Positions 17,979 through 26,872 of a stretch of 57,662 bases of DNA are shown piece by piece; position 1 is the first letter of the stretch; every line of letters starts with the position of its first letter. Below the pieces are notes generated by a model. It had not been told where the DNA came from, did no database searches, and saw nothing but the letters and a program-made list of their open reading frames with translations. The stretch spans positions 1 to 57,662 of the forward strand of contig NZ_BMCP01000008.1 of assembly GCF_014635245.1 (NCBI RefSeq), in the 5' to 3' direction. A program made the translations under genes and the position numbers. This DNA comes from Agaricicola taiwanensis (GTDB taxonomy: Bacteria; Pseudomonadota; Alphaproteobacteria; Rhizobiales; Methylopilaceae).

Positions 17979-19343
17979 CTATTCAAGGCCGCCGGCGCTT
18001 CCCGTCACGGTCTGCACCTCGCCGGCAAGCTGCTTTGATCGATGCGGATAAAGTCGCATAGCGATGGGCTGGCTGGACGCGCGCTCCCACATCAGTTTGG
18101 CGGCATCTTTCAGGTGGCTGTCGTCATAGGCCCAGGCGCTGGTCGCCAGAAGCTCGTAGAAGCGTTCGTGTTCCACCTGCATTTCGGCATAGGGCCATTC
18201 CGCCTCGCGTCCGGCAAAAGCTGCCAGGAAGTCGACAGAGGTGCGTATGGTCTGGTTGTCAGGTCCGGCATAATGCCAAAGGTCGAGCCCGACGCATTCT
18301 CCCAGGGTCGCAACCGCCGTCAGCGCTTGAGTGGCGTAAATGGAATAGAGCAGCGACCGAGTTCGCTCGATCTCATGCGGCATGGTGCCATTTGGAGCGA
18401 TCTGGGTGGCGATCCGCCTCTCTCCTGCTTCTTCCGCGACTTCACGCGCCGTTTCGAGATCGCCGGCAAACAGCGCGAAGCTCATGAGCTGCGTATCATA
18501 CCAGGAGCCGTGGTTGTTCTTGGCTTTTCCTGCATCCTGACCGTTGACGTGGGTTTTCAGCCAGCCGGTATAATCACGAAACCACTGCTTCAGTGCGGCC
18601 AGTTCCGCCGGACTGATCTCAGGCGAGGGCGCAAGCAAACCGATGGATTCAACAACGCCAAGCAGGCGCAGCGTGTCGATGATGCCATAGCTGCGGCCTT
18701 CGGCGCGGCCAGGAATGCCCTGGGCGAACCGCAGGTTCGGGTTCATCCGCGTGTCCGGCGTGATGAACCAGGCCTTGATCAGCTTAGCCGCGTGTTTCGC
18801 ATAGCGTGGGTCATCGCTGAAATAGTAGGCGAGGGCGAGGTTCTGCGTGTCGAGAGAAAAGGCTTCGAGTCGCTGCAGATCGTATCTGTCTGTGGTGCGT
18901 TCCGGGTTGGCGTGCCCGTCCTTGCGAATGTATGGCGCTCCTTCGGGACCGCTTTCATCAGGCCACCAGTAGCTGCCGAGGCTCATGTAGTCAGCACGAG
19001 ATCCGCCCGCCGGAACCCCAGTCTTGTGAACGACACTGTAAGGCCCGCGTGTCAGCGCCAGATCGGCCCGCTGCAGAAGGCTCTGATAGGCCGCTTCGTC
19101 GGCCATCAGGTCATGCCGGGCCTCTTTCAACCAGTCGGATCGCCACAGGAAGGTGCGGCGCCCCCCAAAAGAGGCAGCATATCCTTCTGCCCCCTGGCAC
19201 GTATCGCGCCCGGGTTGGGCGACGTAAGACGGCACTGGCTCAGGCGAATTGCTGATGATCTGCACAGCAACCAGCCCGACACCGGCGAACAACAGGATGG
19301 AAAGCGCAGGCACCATATGGACGCGCCATCGCCGAGTTTGCAT
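17979..19343 (-). CDS. Alginate lyase family (PL5-like) exported protein
   Basis: 454 residues with an N-terminal hydrophobic segment (11-29) that is a signal peptide or anchor. The fold pattern is that of the alginate-lyase Pfam family: a long all-helical (alpha/alpha toroid) domain with the diagnostic KNNHGSWYDTQ motif, giving Asn276/277 and His278 as likely substrate-binding and catalytic residues. These enzymes cut uronic-acid polysaccharides by beta-elimination in the periplasm. There are no alginate synthesis genes next to it, so the role could be degradation or cleaning of an exopolysaccharide. Confidence 0.85.
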   Translation of the reverse strand: MQTRRWRVHMVPALSILLFAGVGLVAVQIISNSPEPVPSYVAQPGRDTCQGAEGYAASFGGRRTFLWRSDWLKEARHDLMADEAAYQSLLQRADLALTRGPYSVVHKTGVPAGGSRADYMSLGSYWWPDESGPEGAPYIRKDGHANPERTTDRYDLQRLEAFSLDTQNLALAYYFSDDPRYAKHAAKLIKAWFITPDTRMNPNLRFAQGIPGRAEGRSYGIIDTLRLLGVVESIGLLAPSPEISPAELAALKQWFRDYTGWLKTHVNGQDAGKAKNNHGSWYDTQLMSFALFAGDLETAREVAEEAGERRIATQIAPNGTMPHEIERTRSLLYSIYATQALTAVATLGECVGLDLWHYAGPDNQTIRTSVDFLAAFAGREAEWPYAEMQVEHERFYELLATSAWAYDDSHLKDAAKLMWERASSQPIAMRLYPHRSKQLAGEVQTVTGSAGGLE

Positions 19344-19900
19344 GTTGAAATTCCCCCGCTACGTGGGCAGACGCCACGTTCGTTTCGGGGGCAGGTTTAA
19401 CAATAGTTAAATTGTTCGCAATATATTTCTGATTTGTTTCAATTTATCTCAGCGGGCCGGTTAATAGTTGCATATAGAGTAATTTTGCACGTTCTTGTTG
19501 TGCAGACCGGCGCAAGATATACGCAAAGGATATCAGCCAACTACGACGGGAGCTTCCAAGGAGTGCTTCTTCGTGTTTTCTGCGTCCGGCATGGCCTGAG
19601 GCGCCAGGCTTCATCTGCCGTGCCTGCCCGTCCTGCAAGCATTCGCGGCCTCAATCCCGCTGTTGCCGTCCCAAATTCCGAAACCGCCCACCCGTCATGC
19701 TCGCCTTGTGGCTGATATCCACGAATTTCCCGTGATGCTCGTGCCTATGGGTGTGGCCGATCCTTCGAGACGGGGCCTTTGGCCCTCCTCAGGATGAAGG
19801 TTGTGGTTTGGCTGGCTTGGCCAGCAGGTGCCGCGCCCACTCCCCTCATGCTGAGGGATCGCGCAGCGATCGTCTCGAAGCATGCGGCCACACGCATCCA
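19344..19900. other. 557-bp intergenic region with repeat remnants
   Basis: The left part (19344-19460) is AT-rich and would hold the promoter of the lyase gene. The middle shows no gene I can support. At 19692-19730 is a half copy of repeat family B, and at 19760-19800 and 19844-19883 an inverted pair of family A. Confidence 0.6.
19760..19883. repeat. Intergenic repeat family A, inverted pair 2
   Basis: Copies at 19760-19800 (TCCTTCGAGACGGGGCC ... AGGATGAAGG) and 19844-19883 (CCTCATGCTGAGG ... GTCTCGAAG) in opposite orientation, more diverged than the other pairs. Confidence 0.65.
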
Positions 19901-20518
19901 TCACCCCGCCATCCGCGAGGTCAGCCGCAGGGCTCGGGCCACCGCGTTCAGGCCCAGCCGCAAATCCCCCAGCTCGGTGTTGCTCATCAGCCCGCCGCCT
20001 TCCTCGCGGGCGCACACCTTGCGCATCACCGTGAGAACAGGCCCCGTGTTGTGGCCGGCAAAGCGCAGCTCCTGCACGGCGCGGAGGACGTCGGCATAGG
20101 CGCGCTTCACGGCGTTCGCGCGGGCCTCGTCCATGTCGGGGCCCTCGCCGGTGCCGGCGCCCGGCACCGCGCTCCAGGGCGTGCGGGGCCCCGTCACGTC
20201 GACGCCGAGCACGAGGCCATAGAGCCGCAGTCGTTTGCCGAATTCCATGCCGGCGTCATACTGCTCGCTGTTGATGTGGTTCCAGAGCCTGAGGCGCCCC
20301 AGCGGGTGCTCGGCCAGCTGCGAGCGTGCCCCGTCGACGCCGACGAGGCGCAGGCGCTGGGCGAGGGCGACGCCCATCACGTCCTCGGTCTTCTCCCGGA
20401 CGCTCGCGCGCTTCGGGCGTCCATTGGCCTCACGCGGGCCTGCCTTTCTCTTGCGTCCTGCCATGTCGTCCTCACGTCGCTGAAAAATCACGGTGCGGGT
20501 CTTGCGCGTGCGCATCAT
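19901..20518 (-). CDS. Hypothetical protein of phage-like block
   Basis: 205 residues. The N-terminus is very basic (TRKTRTVIFQRREDD, then RKRKAGPREANGRPKR), the rest is helical and Leu/Arg-rich. No family recognised. Its start overlaps the stop of the gene before it by four bases (ATGA), so it is translated as the last member of a four-gene unit. The basic start would suit DNA binding, which is inference. Confidence 0.6.
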   Translation of the reverse strand: MMRTRKTRTVIFQRREDDMAGRKRKAGPREANGRPKRASVREKTEDVMGVALAQRLRLVGVDGARSQLAEHPLGRLRLWNHINSEQYDAGMEFGKRLRLYGLVLGVDVTGPRTPWSAVPGAGTGEGPDMDEARANAVKRAYADVLRAVQELRFAGHNTGPVLTVMRKVCAREEGGGLMSNTELGDLRLGLNAVARALRLTSRMAG

Positions 20519-21111
20519 CGGGCGGCTCCCGGCATGATGCTGGTGGTGCGGATCTCGCCGAGGAGGCGGGCGAAGCCTGCCGCCACGCGCATCCGCTCGG
20601 CCTCCGGCACCTCGCGCTCCACCTCCGCGTCCGTCAGCGCCAGGATGCGGGCACGTTCCTCATGGAGCGGCAGGGCCAGCGCCTCGCAGACGGCGGCAAG
20701 TTCCGCCGGCGTCGGGGCAAAGCGACCCGATCCCGCGCGGCCGTCGATGAAACGGGCGCAGGCCTCGCCCACCGCCCATTCCGGAAAGCGCGCGAGCGCC
20801 CGGGCATAGAGCCGCAGTGTCATGGCGCGGTCCTCCAGGCTTTCGCCGCCGGTGGCGGAGGGCATGACGAGCCGCAGCGCCACCACGCGGCTCTGGATGC
20901 GGGCCTCGTCGGTGTAGGGGGCAAGCGCGGCGGCAAGCGCCTCGGCCCGGGTGGTCAGCGCGATCCGCTCCGCGGGGGCAAGGGCTTGAGCCTCGGCAAT
21001 GAAGCTGCGGCCACCACGCTCGATGAGCGCTGTGCGGGTGAGAAGCGCGGCAAGCGCCGGTGTCAGGGGCTCCGGGCGGCGGGCGGGTGTCGTGTGAACA
21101 GGCGTCGTCAT
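20515..21111 (-). CDS. Phage replication-like protein (helicase-loader type by appearance)
   Basis: 198 residues from ATG 21111, which overlaps the previous stop by four bases. A helical protein whose middle reads ARALARFPEWAVGEACARF followed by a PTPAELAAVCEAL segment, a pattern seen in phage helicase-loader or replication accessory proteins. There is no ATPase motif. Context (phage-type repressor in divergent orientation, other small coupled genes) supports a replication role in a prophage remnant, but the assignment rests on pattern only. Confidence 0.6.
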   Translation of the reverse strand: MTTPVHTTPARRPEPLTPALAALLTRTALIERGGRSFIAEAQALAPAERIALTTRAEALAAALAPYTDEARIQSRVVALRLVMPSATGGESLEDRAMTLRLYARALARFPEWAVGEACARFIDGRAGSGRFAPTPAELAAVCEALALPLHEERARILALTDAEVEREVPEAERMRVAAGFARLLGEIRTTSIMPGAAR

Positions 21112-21683
21112 GGGATCAGCCTCGTGGTTGACGGGTCGGTGTTGAGGGCCAGGGCCTCGGTCCAGGAGCGTCCGGGATGGGGACTGCCGCGCGCTTTGCG
21201 CGCCTCCAGCCATTCCGGCTCGAAGCCCTGCCAGCCGTTGGCGATCATGGTGTCGGCGGCGGCATTGGGATCGGCGCAGCGGGCAAAGCGGGCCGCCAGC
21301 AGCCGGGCGGCGTGAGGGCTCAGGGCTTTGCGCATGGCGCGGCGGTGCGCCACCACGGCCCCGGCGCGGGAGGCATCCAGCACGCGGGTCAGTTCGGCGC
21401 GTGCGGCCTCGTCCCGCCTGTCAGGGCGAGGGGTTGTTTTTTCTTTAGGGGGTGTGGGGGAGCTTTCTTTTTTAGGGGAGGGGGATCTGTCCACCTCCTG
21501 TCCCGCACTGTCCCCGCCTGTGTCCCGCGACGCACGCTGCCGGCGTTTGCGTTCCCGTTCGGCGCGGCGGCGCTCGGCAAGGCCCGCGCCTTCAGCCTCC
21601 ACTGCGTCGACCGCCATGGCGATCACCTCGGCGCTGGCGCCGGCGGCGGCCAGGCGGCGCACCAGATCAGCGATCCCGCTCAT
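21108..21683 (-). CDS. Phage-type replication/primosome-like hypothetical protein
   Basis: 191 residues from ATG 21683, overlapping the preceding stop. It starts with a short helical domain, has a strongly charged Arg/Glu segment (RRRAERERKRRQRAS), a Pro/Ser/Lys-rich linker, and a C-terminal helical part ending with ANGWQGFEPEWLEARK. This last motif, an Asn-Gly-Trp followed by a Trp-Leu-Glu, is common near the C-terminus of phage replication proteins. No catalytic motif is present. Confidence 0.6.
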   Translation of the reverse strand: MSGIADLVRRLAAAGASAEVIAMAVDAVEAEGAGLAERRRAERERKRRQRASRDTGGDSAGQEVDRSPSPKKESSPTPPKEKTTPRPDRRDEAARAELTRVLDASRAGAVVAHRRAMRKALSPHAARLLAARFARCADPNAAADTMIANGWQGFEPEWLEARKARGSPHPGRSWTEALALNTDPSTTRLIP

Positions 21684-21886
21684 GGCCTTCCGTCCTGCCG
21701 GCCGGCCGCCAATGCGTTGTAGATCTCGGCCTCGCTGCGCCCGGTCAGAGCGGCGATGTCGGCGCTGTCGAGCCCGGTGCGCAGCAGCCACAGCGCGCGG
21801 CGCTCCTCCTCCGGTCCCATGGGCGGGCGGTTGAGCGATGGCGGTGGCGACGGGCGGCGCCAGTTCGCAAGGTTCCAGAAGGCCAT
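21680..21886 (-). CDS. Small helix-turn-helix-like protein
   Basis: 68 residues from ATG 21886 (a TTG at 21907 is an alternative). After a Trp/Pro-rich start, residues about 25-65 read as a helix-turn-helix: ERRALWLLRTGLDSADIAALTGRSEAEIYNAL. The gene is the first of the coupled minus-strand unit and faces the repressor gene, so it may act as a Cro-like or initiation protein. Confidence is moderate because it is short. Confidence 0.55.
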   Translation of the reverse strand: MAFWNLANWRRPSPPPSLNRPPMGPEEERRALWLLRTGLDSADIAALTGRSEAEIYNALAAGRQDGRP

Positions 21887-22144
21887 GGTGAGGTGTCCTC
21901 GTGACAAGCGGGCAAGGCTTCGCCGTCATCAGGGGCAACCCGGATGTGCGGCGGTTGTGGTCAGTCAGGCGCGGCATCAGCCGGAGGGTGCGCGGGGGGG
22001 CGGCCTGGGAGCGCTGCCGCCCCCCGCGCGTGGCCGGCGCTGGCCGGGGAGGGACGACCAGCGGGCCGCTTGGCGTGCGCCCCTCCCGCCGGCCTGGGGC
22101 CTTGTCGCGGGAGGTATGGTGGCGCTCATCAAGCATGACCATAT

Positions 22145-22194
22145 GAAAGCAGAACTTTCCAAATCGTGCAAGCAAATCTTTCAGTGATTGAAAG
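22145..22194. promoter_or_regulatory. Operator-like palindromes between phage-type repressor and divergent unit
   Basis: Two dyads: GAAAGcagaaCTTTC at 22145-22159 and CTTTCAgtgatTGAAAG at 22178-22194, with AGCAAATCTT at 22171-22180. The same AGCAAATCTT and a GAAAG/CTTTC dyad recur before the gene at 23265. They are good candidates for binding sites of the adjacent repressor. Confidence 0.5.
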
Positions 22195-22221
22195 CATGTC
22201 TTGCGGCATGGTGTCTGGAAC

Positions 22222-22830
22222 ATGGAGTCCATCGGTTCCCGCATCCGCTCCATCAGGCAGAAGGCCGGCCTGACGCAGACGGAATTCGCCACGCGCCTCG
22301 AGGGCGTGACACGCGGAGCCGTGGGCAACTGGGAGCGCGATCTCGGCATCAAGACCGAGAACCTGCGCGCCATCGCCCAGCAGTTCGACGTGGACTTCAA
22401 CTGGCTTGCCACCGGGCGCGGCGCGCCGGTCAATGGTGCCGACAAGGTGCCGCTGGTGGGCAAGGTCGGCGGCGGCGCGGTGGTCTATCCCATCGACGAT
22501 CACGCGGTCGGCGCGGGGCTCGACGAGGTGGACGCGCCGCCCCGGCGCACGCCCAACATGGTGGCGGTCGAGGTTGAGGGAGATTCCATGGCGGCCTGGA
22601 ATGCCGACGATGGCTCGATCCTCTATTACGACGACCGGCAGGAGCCGCCGGATCCCGGCATGATCGGCAAGATCGTCATCGTCTGGTGCGAGGATGAGCG
22701 CGTGCTTGTCAAGAAGCTCCTGCCGGGATCAGACCCCGGCTCCTGGAGCTTGATGTCCTCCAACGGCGCCATCGAGCGCGACGTGCCGGTGCGCTATGCG
22801 GCACGGGTGAAGTTCATCGAGCCCCGGTGA
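22222..22830 (+). CDS. CI/LexA-type repressor (HTH plus S24 peptidase)
   Basis: 202 residues from ATG 22222. An XRE-type helix-turn-helix is at about 6-62 (IRQKAGLTQTEFATRL...GNWERD), and a C-terminal S24 peptidase domain holds Ser122 in VEGDSMAAW and Lys164/165 in VLVKKLLPG. Such repressors keep prophage genes silent and cleave themselves upon DNA damage; the usual Ala-Gly cleavage site is not obvious here. It is divergent from the coupled replication-like genes, the classic lysogeny-switch arrangement. It may also control the gene at 23265. Confidence 0.9.
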   Translation: MESIGSRIRSIRQKAGLTQTEFATRLEGVTRGAVGNWERDLGIKTENLRAIAQQFDVDFNWLATGRGAPVNGADKVPLVGKVGGGAVVYPIDDHAVGAGLDEVDAPPRRTPNMVAVEVEGDSMAAWNADDGSILYYDDRQEPPDPGMIGKIVIVWCEDERVLVKKLLPGSDPGSWSLMSSNGAIERDVPVRYAARVKFIEPR

Positions 22831-22840
22831 GGGCTGTTTC

Positions 22841-22936
22841 CGTCGTGCTCGCCCCTGTGGCTGATATCCACGGATTTCTTTTCTGCCGCAGCCGCTGTTC
22901 TAGGCGTGGATGCTCGGGACGAGCCCGATCATGACG
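22841..22936. repeat. Intergenic repeat family B, copy
   Basis: Begins CGTCGTGCTCGCCCCTGTGG and ends with the complementary right arm GATCATGACGG, with a diverged centre containing CCACGGATTTCTTTTC and GGCGTGGATGCT. Located directly after the repressor stop. Confidence 0.75.
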
Positions 22937-22960
22937 GTGGGGCTGGCGATGGGGTCTGGG

Positions 22961-23113
22961 CTTATCCTTCGAGACGGGCCTGCCGGCCCTCCTCAGGATG
23001 AGGCCGCAGGTGTTGCCGGTTCAGAAGAAGCCACCCCCACTCCCCTCATCCTGAGGAAGCCGCGAAGCGGCGGTCTCCGGAGTTTCGCAAAGCGAAATCT
23101 CCCGGGATAAGCC
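22961..23113. repeat. Intergenic repeat family A, inverted pair 3
   Basis: Copies at 22961-23003 and 23043-23113 in opposite orientation. The second copy carries an extra hairpin (AGTTTCGC...GCGAAATCT), as does the copy at 46797, so the family has long and short variants. Together with the B copies at 22841 and 23145-23182 this fills the 434-bp gap. Confidence 0.75.
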
Positions 23114-23144
23114 AAGCCCACCCGTAGGCACGACCTCTCCCCAC

Positions 23145-23182
23145 GTCATGCTCGCTCTCACCCGGCACAGGGCCGAGCATGA
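23145..23182. repeat. Intergenic repeat family B, short form
   Basis: A shortened version in which left arm CGTCATGCTCG and right arm CGAGCATGACG are only about 15 bases apart. Confidence 0.6.
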
Positions 23183-23191
23183 CGGTGAGAA

Positions 23192-23239
23192 AGCAAATCT
23201 TGCAAACCTGCTTGCGACTATTTGAAAGATATGCTTTCA
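23192..23239. promoter_or_regulatory. Second operator-like cluster, upstream of 23265 gene
   Basis: AGCAAATCTT at 23192-23201 and the dyad TGAAAGatatgCTTTCA at 23223-23239 match the elements beside the S24 repressor (22145-22194). The shared motifs suggest that the same repressor binds here. Confidence 0.5.
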
Positions 23240-23264
23240 TTTCCTCCGCCACAGGAGAGCCCGC

Positions 23265-23723
23265 ATGTCCGCCACGCCAGCCCTTGCTTTCATCACCCAC
23301 CGCACAGCGAAGGAGCGGGCGCAGGCGCGGGCGATCGCCCGGGGCTCCCATGCGCTTGATGAGGCTCTCGCCGCCATCCATGCGGCCTCCGCCCGCCATG
23401 CCGAGGCCTGCGTCAAAACCCGCGCCCGCTGGCTCGCCGGCAGCGCCTTCCCACGCCGCGAGGAGGTGCGGGCCATGATGCACCCCCACCGCATCGCCTA
23501 TCTCCTGTCGCGCTATCCCATGAGCGATCAGGAGATGCTCTCGGACGAGGTTCTGGCCGAGATCCGCCGCCGCCTTGCCAATGTGCGGGAGGCGGGGCGG
23601 CTCCATCACTGGATCTACGATCGCAACCGCGAGCTTGCCCTGCGCAACGCCTATCTCGCCGTACGCTGGGCGCGCTTCCTGTCGCGCCAGGCGGTGCGCA
23701 CGGCGGCCATGGCTGCGGAATAG
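23265..23723 (+). CDS. Hypothetical protein linked to the phage-type repressor
   Basis: 152 residues, Ala/Arg-rich and helical, without signal peptide or recognised domain. ATG 23265 has AGGAGAG upstream. The operator-like sites before it match those beside the repressor, so it probably belongs to the same prophage-derived regulon and would be expressed when the repressor is lost. Function unknown. Confidence 0.65.
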   Translation: MSATPALAFITHRTAKERAQARAIARGSHALDEALAAIHAASARHAEACVKTRARWLAGSAFPRREEVRAMMHPHRIAYLLSRYPMSDQEMLSDEVLAEIRRRLANVREAGRLHHWIYDRNRELALRNAYLAVRWARFLSRQAVRTAAMAAE

Positions 23724-23802
23724 TTCAACTTTCGTCGGTATTTAATCACTTTCAGCCTTTGTTCGGCTTTCACAGGCAGTATCGCGAAGGGGGAGCTGTC
23801 AC

Positions 23803-25624
23803 ATGCGAATGGTGCGCCGGGCCGCGGAAGATACGTCAGGAGTGGTCGCCGTCATCTGCGGGCTGGCCTTCGTGCCGCTTGTTCTCTTCATCGGTTTTTG
23901 CATCGATTTCACCAACGCCTCGCGTGTCGAGACCAGCCTGCAGGCGACGCTGGACGCGGGCCTTCTTTCCGTCGCCACCAACTTTCAGGAGTTCAGCTCC
24001 GAAGGGGAAATGCGCCGGTTCGAGATCGATCGGCGGCTGATGAGCTTCCTCCAGGCGTCCGGCCTGCCGCGGGAGGTGCTCGACACCATCGAGGTGGAAA
24101 GCACCATCAGCACCGAGAACGTGTTCGCAACCGCTTCCGCCACCGTGCCGACCTATCTGATGCGCATCGTCGGTCTTGATACCATGAATGTCGGCGTGCG
24201 GGCCGAGGTGGTGGCCGCCAATGATGCGCCGGTGGAAGTGGCGCTGGCGCTCGATGTCACCGGTTCCATGGTGGCCGACATGGGCACCCTGCGCAGCGGT
24301 GCCCAGGGCTTTCTCGACAAGGTCACGGGCGGGCGGACCAATCCCAACGTGAAGGTGGGGGTGGTGCCCTTCGTGGCGGCCGTCAACATAGGCAACCCCA
24401 CGGGCCGCAGCAGCTGGATCGATCTCAACGCGAATTCCGCCCACCACGCCATGAACCTGGAAGGCGCGTGGGTGGCCATGAAGAAGATTCCCGGCTGCTA
24501 CGAGCAGGAAGGCGATGGTGCCATCGGCGGCGGCTCTGACGGTGACTCGCGCGGCTGGATCGACCTCTCCCACATCAACGGCATGGTCGCCAGCGTGATC
24601 GGAGAGCTCTTCGGAATCCCGGATGCGGCAGCGGCCAATCCTTACGAACTGCGCCAGGTTCCGGCCAGCTGGAGCGAGGACAGCCACTGCTATTGGATGA
24701 ACCCGGAGAAGATCAACAACACGAGGCTCTTCGAACTCCTGCCGGGCACGAGCTGGAAGGGCTGTGTGGAGGCACGGCCGGACCCCTATGACGTGGACGA
24801 CACCCCGCCCATCGCCGGCCGGCCGAACACGCTGTGGGTGCCCTATTTCTGGCCTGACGGCATCGACGCCGGGGTGCTGTGGTACAATGAATCGTCCAAC
24901 AACTATCTCAGCGACGAGCCCTTTCACCCCGACACCAACATGGCCGATCACGGCTGGGGCCGCTTCTACTCCATCACGAAATACCGGCCCGACAACAAGT
25001 CCGTCCATATCGTCGAGACCGGACCGAGCGTCAAAGGCCCCAACCGGGCGTGCCCGGAGCCCCTGCTGCCGCTGACCACCCGATTACAGTGCCATCAGTT
25101 CCAAGATCGCCAGCCTCCGGCACTATGAAGGCTCGGGCACCATCACCTCGGAGGGGCTTGCCTGGGCCTGGCGGGTGCTGTCACCCACCGCTCCCTTCAC
25201 CGAGGGCGCGCCCTATGGCGACATCCGCAAGGTCATCGTTCTCATGAGCGATGGCGAAAATGCCCTGCAGAAGGAGGCTCCGGAACCGGGCCAAAAACCT
25301 TATGAAGCGAGTTTCACCAATTATTCTTCCTACGGTTCGCTGACCTACGGGCGATTGGAAGCGGCGGTGGGCAGCGCCAATGATGTCGACAAGGTGAACG
25401 TTTATCTTGATGAGCGCATGACGCAGGTCTGCACCAACATAAAGGCGACCGGCATCGAGATCTTCGTGATCGCCTTTGGCGTCGAGAACCAGCGCAGCCG
25501 CCAGCTGCTGGAGGATTGTGCGACCAACGGCGACTACTACATCGCCGTCAATCGTTCGGAAAACCTCGACATCCCCTTCCACCGGGTGGCGACCAAGCTC
25601 AGCAACCTCAGGCTGACGCGCTGA
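23803..25624 (+). pseudogene. TadG-like von Willebrand A protein, frameshifted
   Basis: Would be about 606 residues. The first frame (23803 to about 25078) gives a TadE/TadG-type N-terminus with one hydrophobic helix (VAVICGLAFVPLVLFIGFCI) and a vWA domain with the metal-binding motif ALDVTGSM. The rest of the domain (IRKVIVLMSDGEN, and GIEIFVIAFGVENQRS) lies in the next frame, ending at 25624. Dropping one C from the CACCC run at about 25077-25081 joins TT to DYSAISSKIASLRHYEGS and restores the protein. Such proteins are secreted with or act in Tad pilus systems; no other tad genes are here. Either a sequencing error or a recent loss. Confidence 0.8.
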
Positions 25625-25740
25625 TATCGATCATTCCGGGTGATACCGGCCATGCCAAACTTTCATCGGCATGTGTATCTTCCCTTGGCGGCATGGGTCT
25701 TCACCTCGCTTAAGGTGACGCCTCGCACACGAGGGTGGGA

Positions 25741-26352
25741 ATGAGCTGGACCTGGATCTTTTCCGTTTTTGTCTTCGCGGTGGCCATGACGACGACGCCG
25801 GGCCCCAACAACACCATGCTGACGGCCTCCGGCGCCAATTACGGCTTCCGCCGCTCGCTGCCGCACATCTTCGGCATCACCTTCGGTGTCACCTTCATCC
25901 TCCTCATCGCCGGCGCCTTCGGCGCGCAGATCATGGCCAATGAGAGCATCCACGCGGTGCTGAAATGGGTGGGGGCAGCCTATCTCCTGTATCTCGCCTG
26001 GAAGATCGCCACGGCGCAGCCGAAGGGGAACGCAGCGGGGCAAGGTGGCGCAGCCCGGGGCCGGCCGCTCACCTTCTTCCAGGCGGCGGCCTTCCAGCTG
26101 GTCAATCCGAAGTTCTGGGCCATGGCCGCCGGCGCCATCGTCACCTATGTGGGCAGCGCCGCCGGCTCGGCGGCCTCGGCCGTGACGCTCGCCATCATCT
26201 TCGGCCTCGTCTCCGTGCCGAGCTGCATGGCCTGGACCATGGTGGGCGTGGGCGCCGGCCGCCTGCTGCAGACGCCGCGTGCCATCCGCGTCTTCAACTG
26301 GGCCATGGCGGCCCTCCTCGTCGCCTCCATCGCGCCCATCGTGCTGGAGTAG
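25741..26352 (+). CDS. LysE/RhtB family exporter
   Basis: 203 residues with about six membrane helices. The N-terminal TTTPGPNNTML matches the TPGPN signature of the LysE/RhtB family of amino-acid and metabolite exporters in the inner membrane, and the GAAYLLYLAWK motif follows. ATG 25741 has GAGGGTGGGA upstream; GTG 25735 is a weaker alternative. Substrate unknown. A terminator is not evident. Confidence 0.92.
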   Translation: MSWTWIFSVFVFAVAMTTTPGPNNTMLTASGANYGFRRSLPHIFGITFGVTFILLIAGAFGAQIMANESIHAVLKWVGAAYLLYLAWKIATAQPKGNAAGQGGAARGRPLTFFQAAAFQLVNPKFWAMAAGAIVTYVGSAAGSAASAVTLAIIFGLVSVPSCMAWTMVGVGAGRLLQTPRAIRVFNWAMAALLVASIAPIVLE

Positions 26353-26389
26353 GACAGGGAATTCCTTTTCCGTATCAAAACGGCAGCAG

Positions 26390-26416
26390 GGAACCAAGAG
26401 GAGGCCCTGAAGCGTT
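26390..26416 (+). promoter_or_regulatory. EcfG-like promoter, long spacer
   Basis: GGAAC at 26390-26394 and CGTT at 26413-26416, separated by 18 bases rather than the usual 16-17. It points at the 34-residue membrane protein, 59 bases downstream. Weak evidence. Confidence 0.3.
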
Positions 26417-26474
26417 ATGGCTTTGTTCTAAGTTGCTGAAGGCAAAGCACGATATCGCAGGGAGAAGGTCCGAG

Positions 26475-26579
26475 ATGCACAGTGTCATGCAGAACCCCGT
26501 GATGATCTATGTCGCCGTCGCCATCCTCATGGGCGGGCTGAACATCCTGTTCATGTATTCCAACGCGGCGCGGGACTAG
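26475..26579 (+). CDS. 34-residue single-pass membrane protein
   Basis: A very short gene: ATG 26475 with a strong GGGAGAAGG seven to fifteen bases upstream, and 34 codons to TAG. Residues 9-27 (VMIYVAVAILMGGLNILFMY) form one membrane helix, followed by a short charged tail. Strong Shine-Dalgarno, single helix and separate position argue for a real small protein. Role unknown; many such peptides tune membrane enzymes or act in stress. Confidence 0.55.
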   Translation: MHSVMQNPVMIYVAVAILMGGLNILFMYSNAARD

Positions 26580-26872
26580 CGTCGGCTCTCAGGCCGCCTG
26601 ACCGATAGGGCCGGTTTTTCGGCCTGCACTTTCAGCCTGGACCGCGGACGATCGGCAGCCGCGCCAGGTGAGCGTCGATCGTCCCCACGGCAGCCGCCGG
26701 CAGAGGCAGATGCTTTTTCTCACTCTCCCACTGGGCCAGGAACCGCTCGACCGTCTCCTGCGCGACAGCCAGTGCCGGACGAACCGGGAGGCGCTATGTC
26801 TTTTGCGTCGAGGAATACCAACGATCTTGTTCGGATCGCCAGTGCTGGTAACGGGTGCGTCCAATTCCTGCC

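Noticed and set aside
26632..26790. Minus-strand fragment with coherent sequence VAQETVERFLAQWESEKKH
   Set aside because: About 53 codons between two stops without a usable start codon. Could be the end of a lost gene, but too little to annotate.
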